This document shows positions 1 through 5,906 of a stretch of 9,715 bases of DNA, one piece after another. Numbering within the stretch: the stretch's first letter is position 1; each line of letters opens with the position of its first letter. The stretch is from CAVPGH01 sp046726955 (GTDB lineage: Bacteria > Acidobacteriota > Vicinamibacteria > Fen-336): the NCBI GenBank assembly GCA_046726955.1, contig JBKPBQ010000034.1:1-9715 (forward strand), given 5' to 3'. Under the pieces are notes generated by a model, which was not told where the DNA came from, did no database searches, and saw nothing but the letters and a program-made list of their open reading frames with translations. Position numbers and translations under genes: made by a program.

Positions 1-972
1 GAGGCCGAGCACGAAGTTCGCCTGGACGATGGGGACGTAGCGCAGCACGGTGTTGAGATGATCGGCCACTCGGCGGACCTTCTCGAGCCCCGACGCCGAC
101 CCCGTCTTCGACTTGCCGCCGAGCGAGTACCAGGACTCGACGCCGGGCAGCATGGCCTTGAAGCCGTTGGCCTGCAGTCGTCGCAGGTGGGGCTCGGAGA
201 GGAGGGCGAGGCTGCTCTCGGCCGCGAAGTCGATGCGGCCCTTCGGGACCGACTCTTCGATCACCGACATGATCTCGTCGAAGCGAACGCCAAAGTTCGG
301 ATCGTGCCACCCAACCCGTGGCTGCTTCATCTGGCCGACCACGAACTGGAGGTCTTCCTTGATCTGGGCGGTGTCGAGGGGCTGGTAGTCGACCGTCGCG
401 TCGATGCAGAAGCTGCACGTGTACGGGCAGCCGAGGCTTCCGATCATGGGCACGAGCTTGATGACGGGAGTCTTCGCGAGAGTCGGGACGATGAACTTCC
501 AACGCTCCTTGACTCCGGGCAGGTGCGTGGGCTGGCGCTTGGCCGCGAGCTGCAGGCCGGGGCGATGAGCGGCGCAGTCGCGCAGCACCTCGAAGATGAG
601 GGCCTTGTCCGTGAAGCCGAGGACGTAGTCGAAGTAGCGGGCGGCGTCTTCGGGGTAGCAGCGCGCGTGGGGTCCGCCGATGACGGTGACCACCCGTTGC
701 TGGCGATAGACATTGCTCAGCGCGTAGGCGAGCTGTGCGGACTGGGTGTAGGCGGCGACGATGAGGACGTCGGTGTCGGCGGGCAGCTCGCGCGTCAGGT
801 CCTCGCGTCCCGTGTAGCACACGAAATGGACGTCGTGCCCCGCTTGCTCGCACCACACCCCGACGACCTGGGGCATGATGCTGGCAAAGTTCGGCTGCAT
901 GACCCGACCCCAGAGCGCCCGGGTCGGGCCCTTCGTGACCAGATCGAGAATGCTGATCCGGAGACGCCGCAT
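1..972 (-). CDS. B12-binding-type radical SAM protein (partial, C-terminus off left edge)
   Basis: The frame is open for 324 codons from an ATG at 972 to the window edge, so the C-terminus is missing. Residues about 30-140 look like a cobalamin-binding Rossmann-like domain: LPADTDVLIVAAYTQSAQLA, then VIGGPHARCYPEDA, the GGPH turn typical of B12-binding radical SAM proteins. I see no DxHxxG base-off histidine motif. The radical SAM core begins near residue 178 with the cluster motif CPYTCSFC (C182, C186, C189), which would bind the [4Fe-4S] cluster that cleaves S-adenosylmethionine. HDPNFG near 223-228 is the usual position of the second core strand. The family makes hard C-C, methyl or ring modifications, but the substrate is unknown. 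The start is supported by GGAGGGAGG at 977-985, 4 nt upstream. It diverges from the GroES-like gene. Family placement is confident; reaction unknown. Confidence 0.9.
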   Translation of the reverse strand, partial: MRRLRISILDLVTKGPTRALWGRVMQPNFASIMPQVVGVWCEQAGHDVHFVCYTGREDLTRELPADTDVLIVAAYTQSAQLAYALSNVYRQQRVVTVIGGPHARCYPEDAARYFDYVLGFTDKALIFEVLRDCAAHRPGLQLAAKRQPTHLPGVKERWKFIVPTLAKTPVIKLVPMIGSLGCPYTCSFCIDATVDYQPLDTAQIKEDLQFVVGQMKQPRVGWHDPNFGVRFDEIMSVIEESVPKGRIDFAAESSLALLSEPHLRRLQANGFKAMLPGVESWYSLGGKSKTGSASGLEKVRRVADHLNTVLRYVPIVQANFVLGL

Positions 973-979
973 CAGGCCT

Positions 980-1003
980 CCCTCCACGTAAGCTCGTGGA
1001 GGG
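980..1003 (-). promoter_or_regulatory. RBS-masking hairpin in the radical SAM leader
   Basis: CCCTCCACG at 980-988 and CGTGGAGGG at 995-1003 are perfect 9-bp inverted copies around a 6-nt loop. In the minus-strand transcript the downstream arm contains GGAGGG, most of the Shine-Dalgarno tract GGAGGGAGG, leaving only the last AGG unpaired. A second stem, GGGCG (1002-1006) with CGCCC (1010-1014), overlaps its upstream arm by 2 nt, so the two compete slightly. The pairing is directly visible; control of translation is inferred. Confidence 0.45.
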
Positions 1004-1220
1004 GCGAAGCGCCCGCGCGGCTCAGTGCATGCATCGTAGCATTCCTCTTCGATATGGATCGTCCTTGTGTTGTCCGCAAAACAGGCGTAACGTGGGTGCC
1101 GAGTCATCGCTTTCCTGAGCGCTGTCGCCTCGACGTCTCCCCGCTTCTTCGACAGCTCCTCACCAAGGCCGCCGTTCCGTCGGGAGGGAGGCCTCCGTGG
1201 AGGATCGATCGTCTGGTCGT

Positions 1221-1241
1221 CTCCCTTCCGCGAGAAGGGAG
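1221..1241 (+). promoter_or_regulatory. RBS-masking hairpin in the GroES-like leader
   Basis: CTCCCTTC at 1221-1228 and GAAGGGAG at 1234-1241 form a perfect 8-bp stem around the loop CGCGA. The right arm is the Shine-Dalgarno tract of the GTG start at 1247 (AAGGGAGGAG, 1235-1244), so folding would hide most of the ribosome site. A bulged alternative (C1228 out, C1229 paired to G1234) would close a GCGA tetraloop. A heat-melted leader would suit a chaperonin cofactor, but that is inference; no CIRCE repeat was found upstream. Confidence 0.45.
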
Positions 1242-1246
1242 GAGCG

Positions 1247-1639
1247 GTGAGCGTCCGGCCGTTTCGCGGCTGCCTGCTGGTGCGTCGCATCGACGATAAG
1301 GAGACGGCGGCCGGCGGCAGCGCCGTTCCCCGCGCAGCCGAGGGGGAATGCGAGGCGGGCAAGGTCCTGGCCGTGGGACCGGGTCACGCCGCGCGTGGCG
1401 TGCCGGGGGCCGTCAGCGAGATCAAGGTCGGCGACCGGATCGTCTTCGGAGGGTCTTCCGAGATCCGGATCGACGGCCAGGCGGTTCTCGTCGTCCGTGA
1501 GGACCAGGTCCTCGCGGTGCTGGCGAGTCGCTCCCCGGCAGCCGAGAGGGCGAGGCCAGAGGCCCGGCCCCTTCCCGACGATCTCGATCAGACCCCGAAA
1601 TCTCAGGAGCCGTCGACGTCGAAAGCCCCCGGCTCGTGA
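1247..1639 (+). CDS. GroES-like co-chaperonin paralogue with altered mobile loop and C-terminal tail
   Basis: This 130-residue protein starts at GTG (1247) behind AAGGGAGGAG. Residues 3-94 follow the GroES fold in order: VRPFRGCLLVRRID, the mobile loop ETAAGGSAVP (19-28), GKVLAVGPG (38-46), IKVGDRIVFGGSSEIRIDG (59-77) and VVREDQVLAVLA (82-93). GroES caps the GroEL chamber in the cytoplasm, contacting GroEL through a hydrophobic tripeptide after the two loop glycines (IVL in E. coli, III in many bacteria). Here that tripeptide is SAV, which should bind weakly. Ordinary GroES has about 95 residues; this one adds a polar, Pro/Arg/Glu-rich tail of about 36 residues that looks disordered. No groEL adjoins it: upstream is the divergent radical SAM gene, downstream is hfq on the other strand. 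Homology is confident. It may be a specialised lid, a GroES-fold protein with another job, or a decaying paralogue. Confidence 0.83.
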   Translation: MSVRPFRGCLLVRRIDDKETAAGGSAVPRAAEGECEAGKVLAVGPGHAARGVPGAVSEIKVGDRIVFGGSSEIRIDGQAVLVVREDQVLAVLASRSPAAERARPEARPLPDDLDQTPKSQEPSTSKAPGS

Positions 1640-1641
1640 CG

Positions 1642-1666
1642 GGTCTCCCGGCCGTCCACGGAGACC
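1642..1666 (+). terminator. Hairpin just after the GroES-like stop codon (possible terminator)
   Basis: GGTCTCC (1642-1648) pairs with GGAGACC (1660-1666); one further pair forms if a C is bulged. It begins 3 nt after the TGA at 1637-1639. No T-run follows, so intrinsic termination is doubtful; it may only protect the 3' end. Smaller overlapping palindromes follow (CACGG/CCGTG near 1668-1678). The rest of the convergent spacer to 1821 holds one distant 8-bp inverted pair (AGGCGAGG 1721-1728, CCTCGCCT 1779-1786) and no gene I can support. Confidence 0.35.
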
Positions 1667-1821
1667 ACGGGTCCGTGAGATCACGCGTCCCGCGGTGCGC
1701 TCGTTCCTGCTCTCGAAGCTAGGCGAGGACGGTAGTCAGCACACCTAAGGCTCCGGACTCATCTCACAGGGCGTCTTCCCTCGCCTGGGTTGGGAGGTGC
1801 AGGGCAGCTAGGCCGTTGAGC

Positions 1822-2142
1822 TCAGTCCTCGTCCGCGCCCTTGTCCTCGTTCTCCTTGAACATGTACTTGATGTTGTCCTTGAAGAGGAGGATGTTCGGC
1901 TCGCTCAGGCGGTGGATCTTGAGAGTGGACTTGTCGTACCACTCGATCGTGCCGCGCAGCTCTTCGCCGTCCTTCAGCACGATCACCATGCGGGTGCGGT
2001 TCGCCATCTGCTTCGAGTAGTAGTAGCCCTCGGCGTTCGTCTGCTCGGGGGGGACGGGCTTGCGGGTCCTGTAGAGCTTGGCCGTGGCGTGGAACTGCTC
2101 CTTGACCTCGGTGAGGTCGGGGCGGATCAGCTTGCGGTTCAT
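1822..2142 (-). CDS. hfq: Hfq-like Sm-fold RNA-binding protein with N-terminal extension
   Basis: The protein has 106 residues. Hfq forms hexameric rings that bind small RNAs and mRNAs in the cytoplasm. After about 45 extra N-terminal residues (MNRKLIRPDL, then PVPPEQTNAEGYYYSKQM) the Sm1 part reads VIVLKDGEELRGTIEWYDKSTLKIH (53-77), matching the G-x-L-x-G-x-I-x-x-D pattern of Hfq. Sm2 is NILLFKDNIKYMF (83-95) where classical Hfq has YKHAIS. The lysine is kept but the proximal-pocket histidine is aspartate (D89). A short acidic tail ends the protein. The ATG at 2142 is chosen because GAGGAGG lies at 2153-2159, 10 nt upstream, and the reading frame above it is only the shadow of holB. It lies 124 bp downstream of holB on the same strand and may share its transcript. 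Sm family is confident; canonical sRNA-chaperone activity is not shown. Confidence 0.85.
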   Translation of the reverse strand: MNRKLIRPDLTEVKEQFHATAKLYRTRKPVPPEQTNAEGYYYSKQMANRTRMVIVLKDGEELRGTIEWYDKSTLKIHRLSEPNILLFKDNIKYMFKENEDKGADED

Positions 2143-2266
2143 TCTCGCCGAGCCTCCTCGTCGCTCCGCCGGTGTTCGATAGGGCACGGACCGGGATCGG
2201 CCAGTGTCTTCGCGCGGTGGGCTTGATCCATTCCTTCTAGCACAGGCCGAGAGACGGGTGCAAGGT

Positions 2267-3241
2267 TCAGCCCGCGAGCGTCTCCACGAGCGTCTCGAAG
2301 GACAGCAGTTTGTTCGCGTAGCCGCGCAGGGCCTCGCGGGTCTCGCCCGCCTCCTCCGCGACCTCCCGCGCCCTCGCGCCGACCGGCGTGCGGGAGAGGG
2401 CGACGATACGGTCCCCCACGTCGGCGTTGAGGAGCCGATCCGGCGGCGATCCCGCGCGGACGGCCGCGACGTCGCGCAGCAGGGATCGAAGCGTCGTGAG
2501 GGCGAGCGCGGGCTCCTCGACCTGCTCCAGCCGCTCCGCTTCGGCCATGCGGTCGAGAGGCGAGAGCGAAGCGACCCTCTCCAAGAGGGCCAGGAGCTCC
2601 TCGCGCAGCAGCCGGTAGGTATCGGACTCGAATGCGAGGGCCGCCCCGAGACTACCGGACGCCAGCGCCGCCCGAAGCCGGGCTTCGGCACGTGCCAAAC
2701 CCTGCTTCTCCACGAGGTACGTCTCCACGACGGCGCGAGGCAGCGGGCCGAACCGCAGCAGCGGGCATCGCGAGCGGATGGTGGGGAGCAGCGCCTGCGG
2801 CGAGGCGGTGACGAGGAACACGTGGGAGGTCGCCTTCGGCTCCTCCAGGCTCTTCAGCAGCGCGTTCTGCGCCTGCTCGGTCATCACGTCGGCCTCGTCG
2901 ATCACGAAGGCCCGGTGCGGCGCCTCGAAGGGAGGCATCTGGATCTCGCGGACGGCGTCGCGCACCTGGTCGATCTTGATCACGGCCGTCGCCGGCTCCA
3001 CGATCGCGAGGTCGGGGTGGAGCCCGCGGCCGGAGCGGGCGCACGCGCGGCACTCGCCGCACGCGTCGCCGTCACGGCTGCGCTCGCACAGGAGGGCGCG
3101 GGCGGCGACAAGGGCGAGCGTGCGCTTGCCTACGCCGGACGGGCCCCCGAAGAGGAGGGCGTTCGGGAAGCGGCCCTGCCGCAGCGCGCGCGCGAGCACG
3201 CCCTTGATGCGGTCGTGACCCAGCACCGCGCCCAGGCTCAC
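2267..3241 (-). CDS. holB: DNA polymerase III subunit delta' (clamp-loader)
   Basis: The product, 324 residues from a GTG at 3241, is the delta' subunit of the clamp loader that opens the sliding clamp and puts it on primed DNA. The AAA+ core shows a P-loop GGPSGVGKRT (32-41), a zinc-binding knuckle with C52, C61, C64 and C67 (ACGECRAC), a Walker-B-like FVIDEADVM (112-120), QNALLKSLEEP (125-135) and the signature SRC (157-159) after TIR. The alpha-helical C-terminal collar fills the rest. Unlike E. coli delta', the P-loop looks intact, as in many other bacteria. The GTG start overlaps the tmk stop codon by 4 nt (GTGA), implying translational coupling, and GGAGGA lies just upstream inside tmk. 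A longer in-frame start at 3280 would add 13 unconserved residues and is less likely. Confidence 0.93.
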   Translation of the reverse strand: MSLGAVLGHDRIKGVLARALRQGRFPNALLFGGPSGVGKRTLALVAARALLCERSRDGDACGECRACARSGRGLHPDLAIVEPATAVIKIDQVRDAVREIQMPPFEAPHRAFVIDEADVMTEQAQNALLKSLEEPKATSHVFLVTASPQALLPTIRSRCPLLRFGPLPRAVVETYLVEKQGLARAEARLRAALASGSLGAALAFESDTYRLLREELLALLERVASLSPLDRMAEAERLEQVEEPALALTTLRSLLRDVAAVRAGSPPDRLLNADVGDRIVALSRTPVGARAREVAEEAGETREALRGYANKLLSFETLVETLAG

Positions 3242-3858
3242 CGACGTCCTCCGATGATGCCCCGCTCGCGGAGGACACACAGGAGGCGCTGCCCCACCTC
3301 CTCCGCGTCTCCCTCCCCGTCGATCCGCACCCAGCGGGCGGGATCTTCCTGCATCATCGTCTCGTAACCGGCCTGCACTCGCTCGTGGAACTCGCGTTCT
3401 TCGGCTTCGAGCCGATCGTGCGCTCCCCGCTGCCCCACCCTGGCCAGCCCCAGCGAGAGGGACACGTCGAAGAAGACGATGAGGTCAGGCCGCAGCCCGC
3501 CCGTCGATATGTCGGCGAGAGAGCGTATCGCCGCCAGGGACAGGCCGCGGCCGTAGCCCTGGTAGGCGAGCGACGACTCCACGTAGCGATCGCTGATCAC
3601 GGTCCGCCCCGCGGCGAGCGCGGGCCGCACCACTTCCGCCACGTGCTGCGCGCGGTCCGCGAAGTAGAGCAGCGACTCCGTGACCGCGACCATCCCGTCG
3701 CTGCTGCGGTCGAGGATGATCTCGCGCACGCGCCGTCCGATCGACGTGCCTCCCGGCTCGCACGTCACCACGTAGTCCTCGGGCAGCGTCCGGGCGAGGC
3801 GCTCCGCCTGCGTGCTCTTCCCGCTGCCTTCCATTCCCTCGAACGTGACGAACGGCAT
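3238..3858 (-). CDS. tmk: Thymidylate kinase
   Basis: The enzyme, 206 residues, phosphorylates dTMP to dTDP with ATP in the dTTP pathway. From the ATG, the P-loop FEGMEGSGKST lies at about 6-16, TCEPGGTSIGRRVREIIL near 32-49 is the nucleotide-binding segment with the EPGGT motif, and ISDRYVESSLAYQG is the DRY motif of the family. The LID region reads GQRGAHDRLEAEEREFHERV. The usual length is 200-215 residues. ATG at 3858 is preferred over a TTG six bases upstream (3864) because GAGGA (3868-3872) sits 9 nt from the ATG and only 3 nt from the TTG. It is the first gene of the tmk-holB pair. It diverges from the SDR gene across 77 bp, where I see no strong tmk promoter. Confidence 0.97.
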   Translation of the reverse strand: MPFVTFEGMEGSGKSTQAERLARTLPEDYVVTCEPGGTSIGRRVREIILDRSSDGMVAVTESLLYFADRAQHVAEVVRPALAAGRTVISDRYVESSLAYQGYGRGLSLAAIRSLADISTGGLRPDLIVFFDVSLSLGLARVGQRGAHDRLEAEEREFHERVQAGYETMMQEDPARWVRIDGEGDAEEVGQRLLCVLRERGIIGGRR

Positions 3859-3892
3859 AGACAAGAATCCTCGATACAGGAATCTTAGCAGC

Positions 3893-3921
3893 TTGACCTT
3901 CAGCCTCCTCCGGCGTTAGCG
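3893..3921 (+). promoter_or_regulatory. Candidate housekeeping promoter of the SDR gene, short leader
   Basis: TTGACC (3893-3898) and TTAGCG (3916-3921) are separated by exactly 17 bp. The -10 match is weak. If used, transcription would start near 3928, leaving about 8 nt before the ATG at 3936. The sequence before that ATG is pyrimidine-rich and has no Shine-Dalgarno match, which fits a near-leaderless mRNA. Confidence 0.35.
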
Positions 3922-3935
3922 TCCCCTCCCACTCG

Positions 3936-4706
3936 ATGCCCGGGCCGCTCCGGCTGAGCCTCGCGGGAAAGACCGCCCTCGTCAGCGGCGGAGGTCGGGG
4001 TATCGGCCGCGCCACCAGCCTGCTCTTCGGGCGCCTCGGCGCCCGGGTCGCCGTCCACTACCACGCCGACGAGAAGTCCGCCCGCGAGACGGTGGAGGCC
4101 CTGGACCGCGAAGGGGCCCGCGCGGTGGCGCTCCGGGCAGACCTCGCCCGGCCCGAGGAGGCCGAGCCGCTCGTGGCCGCGGCCGAAGCGGCGCTGGGCC
4201 CGCTGGACGTGGTGGTGGCGAACCACGGGATCTGGAAGCGCGCCCCGATCGAGACGATGACCCCCGAGGAGTGGGACGAGACGATCCGGACGAACCTGGG
4301 GGGCGCCTACGCCCTCGCCCGCGCCGCCGCCCGCCGCATGATCCCCCGCCGCGCCGGATCGATCATCACGATCGCCTCCACCGCCGGGCAGCGGGGCGAG
4401 CCCGCCTACTCGCACTACGCGGCGAGCAAGGGTGCGCTCCTCGCCTTCACGAAGTCGCTCGCGGCCGAGCTCAGCCCCCACGGGATCCGCGTGAACGCCG
4501 TGGCTCCGGGCTGGGTGGCCACCGACATGACTCGCGACGCGCTCGCCGCGCCCGGGGCCGCGGCCGATCTGGCCAAGATCCCCCTGGGCCGTCCGGGACA
4601 GCCGGAAGAGATCGCCGGACCGATCGCCTTCCTCGCCTCCGACCTCGCTTCGTACATCTACGGGGAGGTCCTCGCCGTCAACGGCGGCGCGGTCATGAGT
4701 TTCTAG
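3936..4706 (+). CDS. Short-chain dehydrogenase/reductase (FabG-like)
   Basis: This is a complete 256-residue classical SDR, a cytoplasmic NAD(P)-dependent oxidoreductase. The cofactor motif SGGGRGIG covers 17-24 (TGxxxGxG with Ser for Thr), D69-L70 contacts adenine, and ANHG (95-98) stands in for NNAG. The catalytic tetrad is N120, S148, Y161 and K165 (YAASK), followed by PGWVATDM at 191-198 and the normal C-terminus LAVNGGAVMSF. There is no acidic residue at the end of beta-2 (VAVHYHAD), which suggests NADPH. It most resembles 3-oxoacyl-ACP reductases, but no fatty-acid synthesis gene is nearby, so the substrate is open and I give no symbol. The ATG at 3936 lacks a visible ribosome binding site. 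The gene ends at a TAG that directly abuts the nested palindrome. Confidence 0.94.
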   Translation: MPGPLRLSLAGKTALVSGGGRGIGRATSLLFGRLGARVAVHYHADEKSARETVEALDREGARAVALRADLARPEEAEPLVAAAEAALGPLDVVVANHGIWKRAPIETMTPEEWDETIRTNLGGAYALARAAARRMIPRRAGSIITIASTAGQRGEPAYSHYAASKGALLAFTKSLAAELSPHGIRVNAVAPGWVATDMTRDALAAPGAAADLAKIPLGRPGQPEEIAGPIAFLASDLASYIYGEVLAVNGGAVMSF

Positions 4707-4786
4707 AGCAGGGTGCTGAAAAGTGTCCTCACGCCGCGCGCAGAAGCGCGCGCGGCAGGCGAAGGCTGCTTTTTCAGGACCCTGCT
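4707..4786. terminator. 80-bp nested palindrome between convergent genes (bidirectional terminator or REP/MITE-like element)
   Basis: The outer arms are AGCAGGGT-G-CTGAAAA (4707-4722) and TTTTCAG-G-ACCCTGCT (4771-4786): 15 of 16 positions pair, with one central G.G mismatch. Nested inside, GCCGCGCGC (4733-4741) and GCGCGCGGC (4748-4756) pair perfectly over the loop AGAAGC. A T5 run at 4770-4774 and an A4 run at 4719-4722 give U-tracts in both directions, so it can end both convergent transcripts. The left arm starts on the base after the SDR stop; the right end CTA (4785-4787) supplies the TAG stop of the gene on the other strand. The form also suits a repeated palindromic element, which cannot be decided from one copy. 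Confidence 0.72.
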
Positions 4787-5864
4787 AGGCCGAGACCTTG
4801 CGGCGCGACGGGTGGAGGCGCGCCGCGTAGTTGCGCACCATCTGCGAAAGCGCCGCCTCGAGGAGCACAGTGGGCTGCGAGCGGTCGCCGAGCACGCACA
4901 CCGCCTCCTGGGCCTCGGGGACGATCCCGACGAGGATCGAGACCTTGGGGGTCTGGATCTCCAGGAACTCGAGCCCCTCGTCGTCGTCGGTCCATACCGT
5001 GCGGTCCTTCAGGTCGATGACGAGGCCGGGAACCTGCTCGGCGAGCGCGCGGACCTTGACCTCGGCCCCGCCCCGCCCCCAGCGCACGAAGACCGCGCCC
5101 GTCATCAGGTCGAAGATGAACGCGTGCAGCACGGACGGCACTTCGGCCACGAGCTCGTTCAGGACCTGCTCGCGCAGCGCGGCTTCCTCCCGCGCGATCT
5201 GCTCGACGGGGACGGCGTTCGGCCGGCTCTCCAGCCGGCTCTGCACCGGGATCGTGACCTCGTGGCGGCTCTTCCAGACCTCTCGCGAGAAGTCGGCGAG
5301 GAAGAGCTTGGCCTCTCCGCCGGTGGGGAGCGCTTCCTCGAGCTTCTGGCGGGCCTCGCCCTTCTCGAAGGTCACGCCGCCGGTGGTCTCCCAGTAGAAG
5401 TTCGAGGCGCGGCCGCGGACGAACAGGATCATCGACGCGCCCTTCCGGTTCTGGATCTCGAGCGTCCCCGTGTGCTCGGCGGCCTGAAGGCGGCGCAGCA
5501 GCTCGTCGAGGTCGGCCGCGCTCTTCACCTGGTCGTCGATGGGCTGCCGCTTGGTGATCCCGCGCAGCAGGTGCGCCATGTCCAGCGGCAGCTCGAACAC
5601 CAGGATCGTGCCCACAGGCCCGCCGACCTTGGCCTGCAGGCGCTCGAGCGCCGAGCGGCCGCTGATGGCGACCGAGCCCTCCCGGTAGTGGGCGTTCACC
5701 TCGATGCCGGCATAGTAGAAGATGAGGCCGACGGCCCCGGGGAGGCGCACCTCGGCCAGCCCCGTGAGCCCCGTCTCGCGGCAGGAGCGGACGAGGTCGT
5801 CCAGGGAGAGCCGGTGCACGGACAGGTCCCACTGGTGGAGCAGGCGGCTGCCCGGGAACTTCAT
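4785..5864 (-). CDS. Tandem DUF4388-like protein with Roadblock/LC7-like C-terminal domain
   Basis: The product has 359 residues and no signal peptide or membrane segment, so it should be cytoplasmic. Two similar N-terminal units can be aligned by eye. Unit one, about 18-105, has LSLDDLVRSCRETGLTGLAEV, then GLIFYYAGIEVNAHYREG. Unit two, about 118-190, has ADLDELLRRLQAAEHTGTLEI, then SMILFVRGRASNFYWETTG. This is the DUF4388 pattern (L-x-x-L-L, TG-x-L, then a hydrophobic strand, G and a buried aromatic patch). The last third, about 232-350, with AFIFDLMTGAVFVRW and VSILVGIVPEAQEAVCVLGD, looks like a Roadblock/LC7 fold, which usually partners small Ras-like GTPases such as MglA. No GTPase is in the window. 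ATG at 5864 has no Shine-Dalgarno but has a promoter immediately upstream. The stop codon lies in the palindrome. Domain calls are by eye; function unknown. Confidence 0.75.
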   Translation of the reverse strand: MKFPGSRLLHQWDLSVHRLSLDDLVRSCRETGLTGLAEVRLPGAVGLIFYYAGIEVNAHYREGSVAISGRSALERLQAKVGGPVGTILVFELPLDMAHLLRGITKRQPIDDQVKSAADLDELLRRLQAAEHTGTLEIQNRKGASMILFVRGRASNFYWETTGGVTFEKGEARQKLEEALPTGGEAKLFLADFSREVWKSRHEVTIPVQSRLESRPNAVPVEQIAREEAALREQVLNELVAEVPSVLHAFIFDLMTGAVFVRWGRGGAEVKVRALAEQVPGLVIDLKDRTVWTDDDEGLEFLEIQTPKVSILVGIVPEAQEAVCVLGDRSQPTVLLEAALSQMVRNYAARLHPSRRKVSA

Positions 5865-5874
5865 GTGGGGTGAT

Positions 5875-5903
5875 ACGCTACGGGGCTGTCCTCGGGAAGT
5901 CAA
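5875..5903 (-). promoter_or_regulatory. Promoter of the DUF4388-like gene, near-leaderless, with symmetric -10
   Basis: On the minus strand TTGACT (5898-5903) and TAGCGT (5875-5880) are 17 bp apart. The expected start near 5868 leaves about 4 nt before the ATG at 5864. The other strand reads TACGCT at 5874-5879, preceded by TG (TGATACGCT), pointing toward the RmlD-like gene at 5907. The two -10 boxes therefore overlap as a TAcgcTA palindrome that could fire both ways. The -35 match is good; the -10 matches rest on T, A and final T. Confidence 0.5.
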
Positions 5904-5906
5904 ACC

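Noticed and set aside
1063..1093. TTGTGT-17-TAACGT as a promoter of the GroES-like gene, and the extended -10-like TGCTACGAT (minus, about 1033-1041) for the radical SAM gene
   Set aside because: Both keep only minimal consensus bases; they are plausible starts but not strong enough to annotate.
1187..1203. Overlapping palindromes GGAGGCCTCC and CCTCC-GT-GGAGG upstream of the GroES-like gene as an operator
   Set aside because: The second has a 2-nt loop and both are short runs of purine/pyrimidine blocks common in this DNA; nothing links them to a regulator.
58..1299. 413-codon open frame on the plus strand across the radical SAM gene
   Set aside because: It is a shadow frame of GC-rich coding DNA: low-complexity Arg/Gly/Ala/Val product, no motif, and opposite a strand with clear CPYTCSFC and GGPH motifs.
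1160..1684. 174-codon minus-strand frame opposite the GroES-like gene
   Set aside because: The plus strand shows ordered GroES motifs and a Shine-Dalgarno; the minus product is Arg/Pro-rich with no recognisable domain.
1718..1813. 8-bp direct repeat AGCTAGGC (1718-1725, 1806-1813) in the convergent spacer
   Set aside because: Short and single; no integrase, tRNA or mobile gene nearby that would make it an attachment site.
2139..2231. Possible 30-codon leader ORF (minus strand, starts MDQAHRAKTL) whose TGA overlaps the hfq ATG as ATGA
   Set aside because: The overlap is neat, but its AAGGA directly touches the ATG, a poor Shine-Dalgarno spacing. The peptide resembles nothing and hfq has its own well-placed GAGGAGG. 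Conservation of the frame in relatives would be needed.
2233..2265. TTGCAC-18-TAGAAG as a dedicated hfq promoter on the minus strand
   Set aside because: The -35 matches only its first three bases and the spacer is off-optimal; not distinguishable from chance.
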